A program made the translations under genes and the position numbers. The notes under the pieces are model-generated. The model was not told where the DNA came from. It made no database searches and was given only the letters and a program-made list of their open reading frames with translations. Positions 8,808 to 17,301 of a stretch of 64,000 nucleotides of DNA are shown one piece after another; the first letter of the stretch is position 1, and each line of letters opens with the position of its first letter. Source of the DNA: UBA7239 sp035430165 (GTDB taxonomy: Bacteria; Pseudomonadota; Gammaproteobacteria; Pseudomonadales; UBA7239). The stretch lies in contig DAOMGE010000007.1 in NCBI GenBank assembly GCA_035430165.1, forward strand, positions 15,827 to 79,826. The letters run 5' to 3'.

Positions 8808-9511
8808 ATGCAGTGAACCACACACGCAATATCAAACTTGATCCTGAATGGCTGGATCTGTTGCGCGATGAATTCGATGCGCCCTACATGCAGGATTTGC
8901 GTGCATTTCTCGCTGCAGAAAAGCAGCGCGGCAAAATTATCTATCCGCCCGGCGCACTCTGGTTTAACGCACTGAACCACACACCGTTTTCAAAAGTAAA
9001 AGTTGTGATACTCGGGCAAGATCCCTACCACGGCCCACACCAGGCACATGGCCTGTGTTTCTCGGTGCTGGAAGGTGTTGCGCCCCCACCCTCTCTGGTC
9101 AATATCTTTGCGGAAATCAAACGCGATCTCGGGATTGCACCACCAGCCCATGGCAATCTCACTGCCTGGGCAGACCAGGGCGTGCTATTGCTGAATGCCG
9201 TGCTGACTGTCGAGCAGGCAAAAGCGGGCTCACACCAGGGCAAGGGCTGGGAACGCTTTACCGACAGGATTGTTGAATTGCTGAATGCACAACGTGAACA
9301 TCTGGTGTTTTTGTTGTGGGGAAGTTACGCACAGAAAAAAGGTGCGCTGATCGATCGCAAGAAACATCTGGTACTGGCTTCACCACACCCGTCACCGCTA
9401 TCTGCGTATCGCGGCTTTATTGGTAACGGCCATTTTTCCAGCGCCAATGCCTATTTACAGAAACAGGGACAGGATCCGATCGACTGGCAACTGCCACCCA
9501 CCCCGCGCTGA
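8804..9511 (+). CDS. ung: Uracil-DNA glycosylase, family 1
   Basis: Ung removes uracil from DNA to start base-excision repair. The 235-residue protein carries the water-activating motif GQDPYHGP (catalytic D73) and the DNA-intercalation loop with the catalytic His, HPSPLSAYRG (H195). The length and motif spacing are typical. It is translationally coupled to the preceding membrane protein by an ATGA overlap. Its stop is only six bases from the stop of the convergent PilZ gene. Confidence 0.97.
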   Translation: MNAVNHTRNIKLDPEWLDLLRDEFDAPYMQDLRAFLAAEKQRGKIIYPPGALWFNALNHTPFSKVKVVILGQDPYHGPHQAHGLCFSVLEGVAPPPSLVNIFAEIKRDLGIAPPAHGNLTAWADQGVLLLNAVLTVEQAKAGSHQGKGWERFTDRIVELLNAQREHLVFLLWGSYAQKKGALIDRKKHLVLASPHPSPLSAYRGFIGNGHFSSANAYLQKQGQDPIDWQLPPTPR

Positions 9512-9517
9512 TGACAC

Positions 9518-9895
9518 TCAGTGCGACACAGCGTAGATCAGTTTTTGTACCAACTCGGCAGCTTCATCTGACACATCGATAATCTGGCAACCCGCCCAGT
9601 ACATAGCAGCCTTGCCTTCGGCAGGATTGGTCCACAAGCAATCGATGCCAAGGTTAATCGAGCAATTGCTAACGCCAGTAATTACGCCGTCACCGATATT
9701 CAATCGAATCTGGTAAAGACAATCCGGCTGCAAGGGCTTGCTGTTAACCAGCATGATGCCTTCCTGCGAAAGGTTCACCACAACACCCAGCGATTCACCA
9801 CTGTCCTGCTCTACCACCGTGACGGCATCCCGCAAGGTATGGCGGGGATGTTTGCGACGGCTCTGAAAATTCGGCGTTTCCATGTCTCTACTCAT
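9518..9895 (-). CDS. PilZ-domain protein (c-di-GMP receptor type)
   Basis: The 125-residue protein is essentially one PilZ domain. The c-di-GMP-binding RxxxR element is visible near residues 13-18 (RRKHPRH), and the second element, usually D/NxSxxG, is NLSQEG. Both are intact, so ligand binding is likely. It is the last gene of a minus-strand run, 38 bases after a DUF1631 gene whose C-terminus also looks PilZ-like. A second ATG at residue 5 is possible; neither start has a strong ribosome-binding site. Domain assignment is firm; the target process is unknown. Confidence 0.88.
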   Translation of the reverse strand: MSRDMETPNFQSRRKHPRHTLRDAVTVVEQDSGESLGVVVNLSQEGIMLVNSKPLQPDCLYQIRLNIGDGVITGVSNCSINLGIDCLWTNPAEGKAAMYWAGCQIIDVSDEAAELVQKLIYAVSH

Positions 9896-9933
9896 ATCGT
9901 GATACGGTTTCTATTAAATACATTCAAGGCAAA

Positions 9934-12126
9934 TTACTCTGTGACGGCCGTCTTCAAACGCATAAAAATATTCTCCAGTGCGCGCTCAAAAAATGGCTTG
10001 GCCGATCCGGAAATGATGCGCGCCTGCCCCGCGAGAATCAGGCGGGCGATATCAAGTCCAGACTTTGTTGAAATCTGTTTGCCGCTGCGATCGACCAGCA
10101 TGTAGCGCGATGTTCGCGCATTGAACCATGCCACCTTGGCCCGCAGGTTGCGGTACTGGTCCAGCTCGTCAAACTCCATCCAGGTGCCGAACTCTATCAT
10201 TGACAGTTTTTGCACCAGATCGCGTTCATCCGCCGTCATCACGTTGACATCCGGCGCATCCTCGCCGATATCCTCCGCAGCCTCTGCCTCAATTTCTGCG
10301 CGTTTCACAGGCCCCAGCGGCTCGGCAGCCAGATTTTGCAATGCGAGCATCTGCGATTGTGTCAGCGCTTCTTGTAAGCGATTGCCCTTGGCCTGGTCGT
10401 AGGCAATCGTTTCAAGTGCAGTCTGCACTTTCCCTTGCAGTGATTCCTGGATCAGCATCAAGCGGTTGCGTTCATTGGTATCCATCTTGGGCTGGATACT
10501 CCAGATCAGGTCTTCGACCGTATCCAGTCCCTCCTGCCATTGCGATGATTCTTCACCGTGACGCAGCAAGGTAAACGTCAGGTAATCCGACCACGGGTGC
10601 AGCAACAGTACGATCATGTGCGAAGGCAAATCAAAACTATCCATACGCTTGCGCACTTCGTACAACACACGTCGCTTCACTTCACGCAGGCGATCCTCGC
10701 CCTCGGCTTTTTCACGGGCGCGTCTTTCCATCAGGCCAATGTTGTGCTCAACCTTCTGGTTGAACTCCTGCATTTCCTGCAGCAACTCGACAAACAAACC
10801 CATGTCATGGCGGAACTCGGTCAGTATGCGGCGCACCACCGATTTGATTTTGGGAAATACCTTGAACTGGCTGTCACCGTCGCTGTTGACCCAGCGCGTG
10901 CCTGCTTCCGCGAGACTGTTCAGCAAAAGCCGCGACGGGTGTTCAGGACTTTCAAACAGGGCGCGATCAATGAACGCCGCCTTCAGGTAAGGCGTATGCA
11001 GGTAACTCAGTACAGCCTTCACGGCGTCTGGCAACTGGCGATCACCGAGCATGTACTCGAAGATCATGCCCACCAGATCGATCAGGCGACTGTTTTCGTC
11101 ACCGAGGTGTTTGTCATCGCCAATCTGTTCCCGCAACTGGTGTGTCACCGCCTGGAACTGCGCAAGCGTCATTGCCGGCGGTACAGCTGCCTGTTCGATT
11201 GTCTCGGCGTGGCTGGCCAACGCAACGGCTGACAGTGCCGTCACCACTTCGCCATGGGAGACCGTTGCGCTGCTGCCATGCGTCGGGAGCGATGCCGCGC
11301 CTAGCTGCTGCAGGGCCCGGATAGCACTGTACAGCTGCTGTTGTATGTTTTCGCTGCTGCCCTCGAATCGTTCGGGGATACCCGCAGGCATAGCCGGTGC
11401 CGGTTTGGCCGGCGCCGGGGGGCTGGGCGCGGCAGCTTGTTGCGCAGCCGGCGTTGCCGGTCTGGGACGGGCCCCGCTGCTGCCCACCCCATAACGCAGG
11501 TTCGGTAATACCCCCTGGCTGATGAGGTAATCATTGGCAGATTTGTACAAGTCGCCCAGTTTTTCCAGCAAGACTTTTTCAAAAATGCGGAAGAACAGTA
11601 CGGTCAGGCGCGAATCGAGCTTGAGCAGGTGTACTTCCGCCTGCAAGGCATCGGCAAACTGGTAAGGGCCGAGCGGGTTGCCATCTTCCGACAACTTGCG
11701 ACCGCCCTTGAGTACGGCCATACGCTGGTTTAATGCATACAAGGATTCGGCAAAGCGGGTTTCAGCGCGACGTGACAATGACGACGACGCGAGGTTTTCT
11801 TCCAGCTCATCATTGGCCACAAGCGACAGGTCGGCAGACATGTCTTCCTTGCGCGTATCCTTGCCACCGAGTTCATTGCGCTGGAATTGCTGGAAGCCAT
11901 CGGCGAGATGTTTCTTGAAGGCATTGCCAAGCATCGCTTTCTGGCGCTTGGTTTCCCGGACCAGCTGCAGCAAACGCCACTGCTGCTCATTGTTTTTGGC
12001 CATATCGGCCATTTCCATGAGCCGCGATTCCACGGCAGGCAGGTATTGCTCCTGCAATTTATCAGCAAAACTTACGGCAAGATTCTGCAGCTCTGCGAGA
12101 TGCCTTGCAGTCTGGTTACTATCCAT
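9934..12126 (-). CDS. DUF1631 family protein with PilZ-like C-terminus
   Basis: This 730-residue soluble protein belongs to the DUF1631 family, found mainly in gamma- and betaproteobacteria. It has a helical N-terminal part (1-215), a Pro/Ala-rich linker (about 217-249), a long helical middle, and a C-terminal region from about 630. That last region reads IEFGTWMEFD, then RAKVAWFN and SRYMLVDRSG, a pattern like a degenerate PilZ barrel. It lies 3 bases after the MAPEG gene and just upstream of a canonical PilZ gene. Family assignment is good; a role in c-di-GMP signalling is inference from the C-terminal pattern and the neighbour. Confidence 0.8.
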   Translation of the reverse strand: MDSNQTARHLAELQNLAVSFADKLQEQYLPAVESRLMEMADMAKNNEQQWRLLQLVRETKRQKAMLGNAFKKHLADGFQQFQRNELGGKDTRKEDMSADLSLVANDELEENLASSSLSRRAETRFAESLYALNQRMAVLKGGRKLSEDGNPLGPYQFADALQAEVHLLKLDSRLTVLFFRIFEKVLLEKLGDLYKSANDYLISQGVLPNLRYGVGSSGARPRPATPAAQQAAAPSPPAPAKPAPAMPAGIPERFEGSSENIQQQLYSAIRALQQLGAASLPTHGSSATVSHGEVVTALSAVALASHAETIEQAAVPPAMTLAQFQAVTHQLREQIGDDKHLGDENSRLIDLVGMIFEYMLGDRQLPDAVKAVLSYLHTPYLKAAFIDRALFESPEHPSRLLLNSLAEAGTRWVNSDGDSQFKVFPKIKSVVRRILTEFRHDMGLFVELLQEMQEFNQKVEHNIGLMERRAREKAEGEDRLREVKRRVLYEVRKRMDSFDLPSHMIVLLLHPWSDYLTFTLLRHGEESSQWQEGLDTVEDLIWSIQPKMDTNERNRLMLIQESLQGKVQTALETIAYDQAKGNRLQEALTQSQMLALQNLAAEPLGPVKRAEIEAEAAEDIGEDAPDVNVMTADERDLVQKLSMIEFGTWMEFDELDQYRNLRAKVAWFNARTSRYMLVDRSGKQISTKSGLDIARLILAGQARIISGSAKPFFERALENIFMRLKTAVTE

Positions 12127-12129
12127 TTA

Positions 12130-12522
12130 TCACGCCGCCATCACAAACAGGGTCACGATACAGGCTATCGACGCCATCCAGACCACGCTGCGCAAAGTGG
12201 CTTTGTCCAGCACATACATCAAACCATACACGAGCCGGCATGCGACAAAACCGGCAGCGATCATGTTCACATTGGCCTGTGCCACTGCAGCGCGTTCCGC
12301 CAGCAACACTGCCACAGCAAACAGCGGGAATGTTTCCTGTCCATTCTGCACCGCCCAGTAGGCACGCTTGCGTGCGCCTTCGATCCTTTCCATGTAATCG
12401 CGCGGTTTGCTGTTATCAAAATCCTTGCTGGCCTTCGCGTAAATGGTAAACACAAAGGGCACACCCAGTCCGGCTACCAGGATGCACCAGTCTGCGAGCG
12501 TCATCACCAAAGGCATTGTCAT
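12130..12522 (-). CDS. MAPEG family membrane protein
   Basis: MAPEG proteins are small four-helix membrane proteins related to microsomal glutathione transferases. The 130-residue product has four hydrophobic spans, with the conserved charged region after span 1 (RIEGARKRAYWAVQNGQE) followed by the Asn/Glu-containing second helix. I chose the ATG at 12522 because GGGGA lies 7 bases upstream; a TTG six codons earlier would extend the frame but lacks such support. It sits between cysE and the DUF1631 gene in the same direction. Substrate and activity are unknown. Confidence 0.8.
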   Translation of the reverse strand: MTMPLVMTLADWCILVAGLGVPFVFTIYAKASKDFDNSKPRDYMERIEGARKRAYWAVQNGQETFPLFAVAVLLAERAAVAQANVNMIAAGFVACRLVYGLMYVLDKATLRSVVWMASIACIVTLFVMAA

Positions 12523-12573
12523 CACTATTTCCCCGTTCAATAAAAATATTACCGGAATCCTGTCATGATCCGG

Positions 12574-13383
12574 TCAGGAGGTGAAAGCATCACCCAACTC
12601 ATGATCCATATCCAGCGCCGGCTGGTCTTCTGCCGGGCGACCAACCAGACGCGCCGGCACACCTGCTGCCGTGCTGTGTGGCGGCACATCCTGCATCACC
12701 ACACTGCCTGCGCCGATCTTGGCGCCTTCACCGATTTGCACAGCGCCGAGAACTTTAGCACCTGCCGATAACAATACACCACGGCGTATCTTCGGGTGGC
12801 GATCGCACCCGCGTTGTTTGCCACTGCCGCCAAGGGTGACCGCATGCAGCATCGACACATCATCCTCGATCACTACCGTTTCACCGATCACCACGCCAGT
12901 AGCATGGTCGATCATGATACCGCCGCCAATACAGGCGCCGGGATGGATATCGACAGCAAACACTTCACTCATGCGATTCTGGATTTGCAGGGCAAGCATC
13001 TTGCGATCCTGCAACCACAACCAGTGCGCGACACGATATGCCTGCAGCGCATGGAAACCCTTGAAATAGAGCAACGGCATCAGGTAATGGTCGCAGGCGG
13101 CGTCACGCTCGAAAGAGGCGTTAATGTCACGGCACAGACTGGTCATGATGCCCGGGTCGCTGCGCATCGCCTCCAGGCAGACATCGCGCAACAGCAACGC
13201 CGGCACCGTATTGCTGTCCAGCAGGTTGGCAAGATGAAAACTCACCGCCTCCGCCAGCGAAGACTGGTGCAGGATCACATTGTGCAGGTAACTCGCCAGC
13301 ACCGGTTCGGCAGCTGCCACTGCGCGGGCTTCCGTGCGCAAAACCTGCCAGAGTTGCTCCGGAGTGGATGGTGACTGATGCAT
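12574..13383 (-). CDS. cysE: Serine O-acetyltransferase
   Basis: CysE acetylates L-serine with acetyl-CoA, the committed step of cysteine synthesis. The 269-residue protein has the N-terminal helical domain and a C-terminal left-handed beta-helix of hexapeptide repeats. The catalytic region reads GGGIMIDHATGVVIGE, with the active-site His in DHATG, and continues through HPKIRRGV to AGVPARLVG. The length matches E. coli CysE (273). The ATG overlaps the stop of the upstream HAD gene by one base (TGATG), so the two are coupled. Confidence 0.93.
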   Translation of the reverse strand: MHQSPSTPEQLWQVLRTEARAVAAAEPVLASYLHNVILHQSSLAEAVSFHLANLLDSNTVPALLLRDVCLEAMRSDPGIMTSLCRDINASFERDAACDHYLMPLLYFKGFHALQAYRVAHWLWLQDRKMLALQIQNRMSEVFAVDIHPGACIGGGIMIDHATGVVIGETVVIEDDVSMLHAVTLGGSGKQRGCDRHPKIRRGVLLSAGAKVLGAVQIGEGAKIGAGSVVMQDVPPHSTAAGVPARLVGRPAEDQPALDMDHELGDAFTS

Positions 13384-14045
13384 CAGTTTGCCTGCATGGC
13401 TACCAGGATTGCCGGCAATTCTGACATATCCGTGAAGGCAACCGTATCCTTCATTTGCCCAGCCAACTCACGCGGCACAAACGCGCAGACACGCATCCCG
13501 GCTGCCAGTGCCGCCTGCATGCCGGGCGCGGAATCCTCGATCACAATGCAGTCCACCGGCGCGTAACGTTCAGCCTGCGCAGCGTGCAGGAACAGATCCG
13601 GTGCCGGCTTGCCCCTTGCAACCTCGCTGGCGCTGTATAAACGGTTTACCAGTCTCGGCAACAAACCGGTGTGCGACAAGGTCACCTGCATTTTTTCATG
13701 GCTGCCACTGGACGCCACGCAATATCGCCAACCCGCGTCATCCAGGAAATCCAGCACTTCGCGTGCACCCGGCACCGGTGCCAGTGATTGCGAGAAACGC
13801 GCATAAGTCTCCGCCTGCAACCGTGAAAAAAAATCTTCCGGCAGAACGATGCCGTGCGCGTCGGCAATATGCCTTTCACAACTCGACAGCGACAGCCCGG
13901 TGAAATGCTGGCGACAATCCGCCGCACTGTAATCCAGCCCGACATTGGCCAGATGCTCGGCAAACACAGCGCTCGCGATAGCTTCGCTGTCCATCAGCAC
14001 ACCGTCGCAATCAAAAATAACCAGGGGATTTCTCTTGCCTGTCAT
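13383..14045 (-). CDS. HAD-superfamily phosphatase, beta-phosphoglucomutase/phosphoglycolate-phosphatase-like
   Basis: The 220-residue protein has the HAD signature FDCDGVLMDS, with nucleophile D12 and acid/base D14, an all-helical cap domain, and the C-terminal motif VIEDSAPGMQAAL that binds magnesium. The subtype resembles sugar-phosphate phosphatases or mutases such as YieH or YfbT rather than a true Gph. It overlaps the M15 gene by four bases upstream and cysE by one base downstream. The exact substrate cannot be told from sequence. Confidence 0.85.
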   Translation of the reverse strand: MTGKRNPLVIFDCDGVLMDSEAIASAVFAEHLANVGLDYSAADCRQHFTGLSLSSCERHIADAHGIVLPEDFFSRLQAETYARFSQSLAPVPGAREVLDFLDDAGWRYCVASSGSHEKMQVTLSHTGLLPRLVNRLYSASEVARGKPAPDLFLHAAQAERYAPVDCIVIEDSAPGMQAALAAGMRVCAFVPRELAGQMKDTVAFTDMSELPAILVAMQAN

Positions 14046-14731
14046 GCCGGTGATGACACCCGGATGTAACGATGGAATATGTCAGGCCAGTGCCTGCGGA
14101 TAGCAGCTTTCAGCGCAATATCCTGTGTGGCAATCCAGTCAGCGAGGCGGGATTCGTCAAGCAGGGCATCATATTGCGAGGCCACCGGTGCGAAGGACAA
14201 ATGCCAGCGCTCCGGTGCAATGCCACCGCGATCCCTCGCATAGGGTCGGAAAAAAAAGGCACCCGGCTGTGCCAGCTGCCGGTCGAGCCAGTCATGCAAT
14301 GCAGCGAAAGGGCCCGCGCCACTGCTCTCCGCAGCGGTCAGCTGCACCGCATAGTCAGCAGGTACAGCGCGACTGTCATACACATCGACATCGCTGCCCC
14401 AGTGATGGCGCGAACAACCCGGGATCGCCGACCAGCGCAACATGGCAAACAGCAATTCGTCCTCGGTGAGCTGACGGGTGTCGAGCACGCCACCATCGCT
14501 GTCGAGCACGGCGCGCTTGCCCGTGGCCTTGCCTTGCCAGATAAGGTTCTGGCGTTCAAAACTGCGGTAGGCACTGGCAATCGACAAACCGAATCCTGCC
14601 GCTGCCGCCGCGTCAACCAGCGACTGCCAGGCCGGCAGCATATCGCGGTGTACCAGAAACCGGCCGGCTGGATCTGTCGCCACCAGTGCCGGATTGTGTT
14701 GGCCTGTCAGTGCCTGCCAGTGTTCATCCAT
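14042..14731 (-). CDS. M15 family D-alanyl-D-alanine carboxypeptidase-like zinc peptidase
   Basis: The M15/VanY-type peptidase signature is clear: an AYRSFERQ motif, then SRHHWGSDVDVYD holding the zinc-binding His and Asp, and PERWHLSF holding the third zinc ligand. Such enzymes trim the terminal D-Ala from peptidoglycan stem peptides. I placed the start at ATG 14731 (229 residues). The open frame continues 37 codons upstream, but that part would run into the divergent TfoX-like gene and does not look like family sequence. No signal peptide is visible, so it may act in the cytoplasm, as LdcB/VanY-like members sometimes do, or be exported another way. Confidence 0.83.
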   Translation of the reverse strand: MDEHWQALTGQHNPALVATDPAGRFLVHRDMLPAWQSLVDAAAAAGFGLSIASAYRSFERQNLIWQGKATGKRAVLDSDGGVLDTRQLTEDELLFAMLRWSAIPGCSRHHWGSDVDVYDSRAVPADYAVQLTAAESSGAGPFAALHDWLDRQLAQPGAFFFRPYARDRGGIAPERWHLSFAPVASQYDALLDESRLADWIATQDIALKAAIRRHWPDIFHRYIRVSSPA

Positions 14732-14833
14732 CTGCGAGATCTTCGGGGACTGGTTGCGGTTGCGTATTATTGTACGCGACGTATCATGAGGCTGCGCGTG
14801 CGTGTAAGGCGAGGCAAACACAATCCGTCCAGG

Positions 14834-15136
14834 ATGCAGCAAGTGAATGCAGTAGAGAAAAAGCTGATCGAGCTGAAAAACATGGGGGCAGCTTCAGTGA
14901 ACATACTGAATGCTATCGGCGTGCGCACGAGTGCAGACCTCGCTGCCATCGGTTCTGTGCAAGCCTATCGCCGTATCCGGCAACGCGGCATCCATGTATC
15001 ACGCGCCATGCTGTACGCCATGGAAGGGGCGCTGATGGATGTGCACTGGAAATCACTCGATCCCGCCCTGAAAGTCCAACTGGTACAAATGGCGGATCGT
15101 ATTGAACGCGAAGAAAGCGAGTCTGAAAAAGCCTGA
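14834..15136 (+). CDS. TfoX/Sxy C-terminal domain protein, stand-alone
   Basis: This 100-residue protein contains only the C-terminal helix-hairpin-helix-like domain of TfoX/Sxy, recognisable in LKNMGAASVNILNAIGV and RAMLYAMEGALMDVHW. Full TfoX regulators (about 200 residues) activate competence genes with CRP. Single C-domain proteins are common in gammaproteobacteria and have no known role. The start is uncertain: ATG 14834 is given, but GTG 14843 has an AGGA eight bases before it. It is the only plus-strand gene between two minus-strand runs. A short palindrome, GCGTA-N6-TACGC, lies upstream at 14762-14777. Confidence 0.75.
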   Translation: MQQVNAVEKKLIELKNMGAASVNILNAIGVRTSADLAAIGSVQAYRRIRQRGIHVSRAMLYAMEGALMDVHWKSLDPALKVQLVQMADRIEREESESEKA

Positions 15137-15138
15137 AT

Positions 15139-15333
15139 CTACTTCAGTTCGGCCCTGGTCGTGCCACAACGCTTGCAACGATACACAGTGACCAGCTTGC
15201 CCTGCTTCACATCAAAGCGGTTTTCGGTTACCACTTCCCAGCTATGGAAATTATTGCCGCACAAGGTCGACTGCTTGCCCTTTTTCTTGCGCTGTTCCTT
15301 GCGGAATTTATCCAGGGAGACAATGTCGCTCAT
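15139..15333 (-). CDS. Small conserved-looking protein with CxxC (zinc-ribbon-like)
   Basis: The product is 64 residues. It has a basic N-terminus rich in Lys and Arg (FRKEQRKKKGK), a lone Cys near residue 25 (STLCGNN), and a CKRC pair near the C-terminus, as in a minimal zinc ribbon. I do not recognise a named family. It follows folK by 13 bases in the same direction, so it may be co-transcribed with the folate genes. The ATG at 15333 is given; a GTG one codon earlier is possible. The basic tail suggests nucleic-acid binding, but that is a guess. Confidence 0.6.
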   Translation of the reverse strand: MSDIVSLDKFRKEQRKKKGKQSTLCGNNFHSWEVVTENRFDVKQGKLVTVYRCKRCGTTRAELK

Positions 15334-15346
15334 CACTGCCAGGCCA

Positions 15347-15865
15347 TCATGTATGCGCTGCCCTGCTGATCACCCGGTTGCGCCAGATAAAATCGACAGG
15401 CCATAATTTTTGCGGATGGCGGTAAGCCTTCCACAGCACTGCATAGGATTTTTTTTCAGCAGGATGCAAGACTGCCGGTGCAATCTCTGCCAGCGGCAAC
15501 AACACAAAAGCATTGTCGAGGATTTCTGCACGCGGCAGGGCGATACCATCTACCACACCACAACAGTCATCATAGGTCAGGATATCGATATCGAGTGTCC
15601 TGCCGGAAAAACGCGTTTCGCTGCGCGTGCGACCGCTGCGGTGTTCAATATCACGCAACAACACAGACAATGCCCCGACGGGCAGCGTTGTATCAAATCC
15701 CGCCACAAGATTGAGGAAATGGTCGCCGACAAAGCCGACGGCCTCGCTTTCATACACAGATGAAACCAGCAGCTCCCCAAACCGGTCAGCCAATGCATCC
15801 AGCCCTGCGACAATATGTTTCTCGCGCTCGATGTTGCTGCCAATACTGACATACACTTTTGCCAT
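15347..15865 (-). CDS. folK: 2-amino-4-hydroxy-6-hydroxymethyldihydropteridine pyrophosphokinase
   Basis: FolK transfers pyrophosphate from ATP to hydroxymethyl-dihydropterin, the step before dihydropteroate synthesis. The 172-residue protein begins with the family's VSIGSNIERE segment, has the RSETRFSGRTLDIDIL block containing the magnesium-binding DxD, and the LPRAEILDNAFVLLPLAEIAP stretch. The length is slightly above E. coli HPPK (159). It lies 11 bases after folB, and the two act in consecutive steps of tetrahydrofolate synthesis. Confidence 0.95.
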   Translation of the reverse strand: MAKVYVSIGSNIEREKHIVAGLDALADRFGELLVSSVYESEAVGFVGDHFLNLVAGFDTTLPVGALSVLLRDIEHRSGRTRSETRFSGRTLDIDILTYDDCCGVVDGIALPRAEILDNAFVLLPLAEIAPAVLHPAEKKSYAVLWKAYRHPQKLWPVDFIWRNRVISRAAHT

Positions 15866-15876
15866 TTCAGGAAACC

Positions 15877-16248
15877 CTACTGCCTGTCGCCGCGCTCGAT
15901 CAGCAAACCAACATCTTGCGCACCGCGCAAGGCACCGGGCTTGCTGATACGCAAACGCAACCAGGTGACACGAAATTCGTTTCGCACAATATCTGCCACA
16001 GCTTCGGCGAGCGCTTCAATCAACTGGAACTGGCTCTGTTCGATAAACTGGATCAGTCGCTTGGAAATAGCCTTGTAATCCAGTGCATCCACGATGTCAT
16101 CACTGGCTGCAGCCGCGCGGATATCCGCCGCCATGTCCAGATCCAGGCTGACGATCTGTTTGACTTCGCGTTCCCACTGGAAAATCCCGATAATGGTTTC
16201 GATACGCAAATCACGGATATAGACGATATCGTTCTGCTTCTGGCTCAT
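15877..16248 (-). CDS. folB: Dihydroneopterin aldolase
   Basis: FolB cleaves dihydroneopterin to hydroxymethyl-dihydropterin, the substrate of FolK. The 123-residue product matches the family. The conserved catalytic residues are visible: Glu in RIETIIGI, Tyr in LDYKAIS and Lys in ISKPGALRG. The frame is open further upstream inside tsaD, but the ATG at 16248 gives the normal length and overlaps the tsaD stop by four bases (ATGA), which argues for this start and for translational coupling. Confidence 0.94.
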   Translation of the reverse strand: MSQKQNDIVYIRDLRIETIIGIFQWEREVKQIVSLDLDMAADIRAAAASDDIVDALDYKAISKRLIQFIEQSQFQLIEALAEAVADIVRNEFRVTWLRLRISKPGALRGAQDVGLLIERGDRQ

Positions 16249-17300
16249 GATCCCGATTGTCCTGCAACGTTGTGGCTGATAGTCGGCAAACTTTCCAGTG
16301 ACCAGCGCGGGAAACAATGGATGGCCAATGGCTCGTGCTGGCCTGCCAGCAAACGCTGGCAACCGGCATAGGCAATCATTGCGCCGTTATCGGTACAAAA
16401 CTGCGGGCGCGGATAAAACACGTCTGCCTTGCCTGCCAGCGCGGCATGCAATTTTTCACGCAGGCGACGATTCGCGCTGACGCCACCGGCCATCACCAGT
16501 TGTTTCAATCCCGTCTGTTCAATCGCGCGTTTGCACTTGATCACCAGTGTATCCACTACCGCTTCCTGGAATGCCCACGCAATATCCGCGCAGGTCTGTT
16601 CATCCGGCAAACCGCTGTCGCCTGTATGCTGGTTCACCGTCGTGAGCGCAAATGTTTTCAATCCGCTGAAACTGAAATCGAGGCCCGGCCTGTCGGTCAT
16701 GGGTCGCGGAAATACAAAACGCGACGGATTGCCACGCTCCGCCAGTTTGCTGATTTGCGGGCCACCGGGATAATCGAGATCGAGCAGCTTTGCTGTTTTA
16801 TCAAACGCTTCACCGGCAGCATCATCGAGCGATTCGCCCAGTAATTTGTACGCGCCGACACCGGACACTTCCACCAGTTGCGTGTGGCCGCCGGACACCA
16901 GTAATGCGACAAACGGAAACACCGGCGCCGGATTTTCCAGCATCGGTGCCAGCAAATGCCCTTCCATGTGATGCACGCCAATGGCCGGTATTCCCAGCGA
17001 CCACGCCAGCGTGCGGCCAAACGTAGCGCCGACCAGCAAGGCGCCCAACAAACCGGGGCCGGCCGTATAGGCAATACCGTCGATCGCCGTTTTCTCGCAA
17101 CTGGCCTGTGCCAATACCTCATCAATCAATGGCACCAGACGGCGCACATGGTCGCGCGACGCCAACTCCGGCACCACGCCGCCGTATTCGCTGTGCAGGG
17201 CAACCTGGCTGTGCAGGGCTTCAGCGAGCAGGCCGTCTTCGCTATCGTAAATAGCTACACCGGTTTCATCACACGAGGTTTCAATACCGAGAACGCGCAT
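16245..17300 (-). CDS. tsaD: tRNA N6-threonylcarbamoyladenosine transferase TsaD
   Basis: TsaD (Gcp/YgjD) transfers threonylcarbamoyl to A37 of tRNAs that read ANN codons, together with TsaB and TsaE. The 351-residue protein starts MRVLGIETSCDET, the family hallmark, and has the metal-binding HMEGH motif (H111 and H115). The length is normal (E. coli 337). Its start is one base after the aceF stop (TGATATG), so it is read as part of a pyruvate dehydrogenase transcript, and it overlaps folB downstream. In many pseudomonads the neighbours are rpsU on one side and plsY-folB-folK on the other. Confidence 0.96.
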   Translation of the reverse strand: MRVLGIETSCDETGVAIYDSEDGLLAEALHSQVALHSEYGGVVPELASRDHVRRLVPLIDEVLAQASCEKTAIDGIAYTAGPGLLGALLVGATFGRTLAWSLGIPAIGVHHMEGHLLAPMLENPAPVFPFVALLVSGGHTQLVEVSGVGAYKLLGESLDDAAGEAFDKTAKLLDLDYPGGPQISKLAERGNPSRFVFPRPMTDRPGLDFSFSGLKTFALTTVNQHTGDSGLPDEQTCADIAWAFQEAVVDTLVIKCKRAIEQTGLKQLVMAGGVSANRRLREKLHAALAGKADVFYPRPQFCTDNGAMIAYAGCQRLLAGQHEPLAIHCFPRWSLESLPTISHNVAGQSGS

Positions 17301-17301
17301 A

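Noticed and set aside
14732..14842. An N-terminal extension of the M15 peptidase
   Set aside because: It would overlap the divergent TfoX-like gene and its promoter area, and its sequence does not look like a signal peptide.
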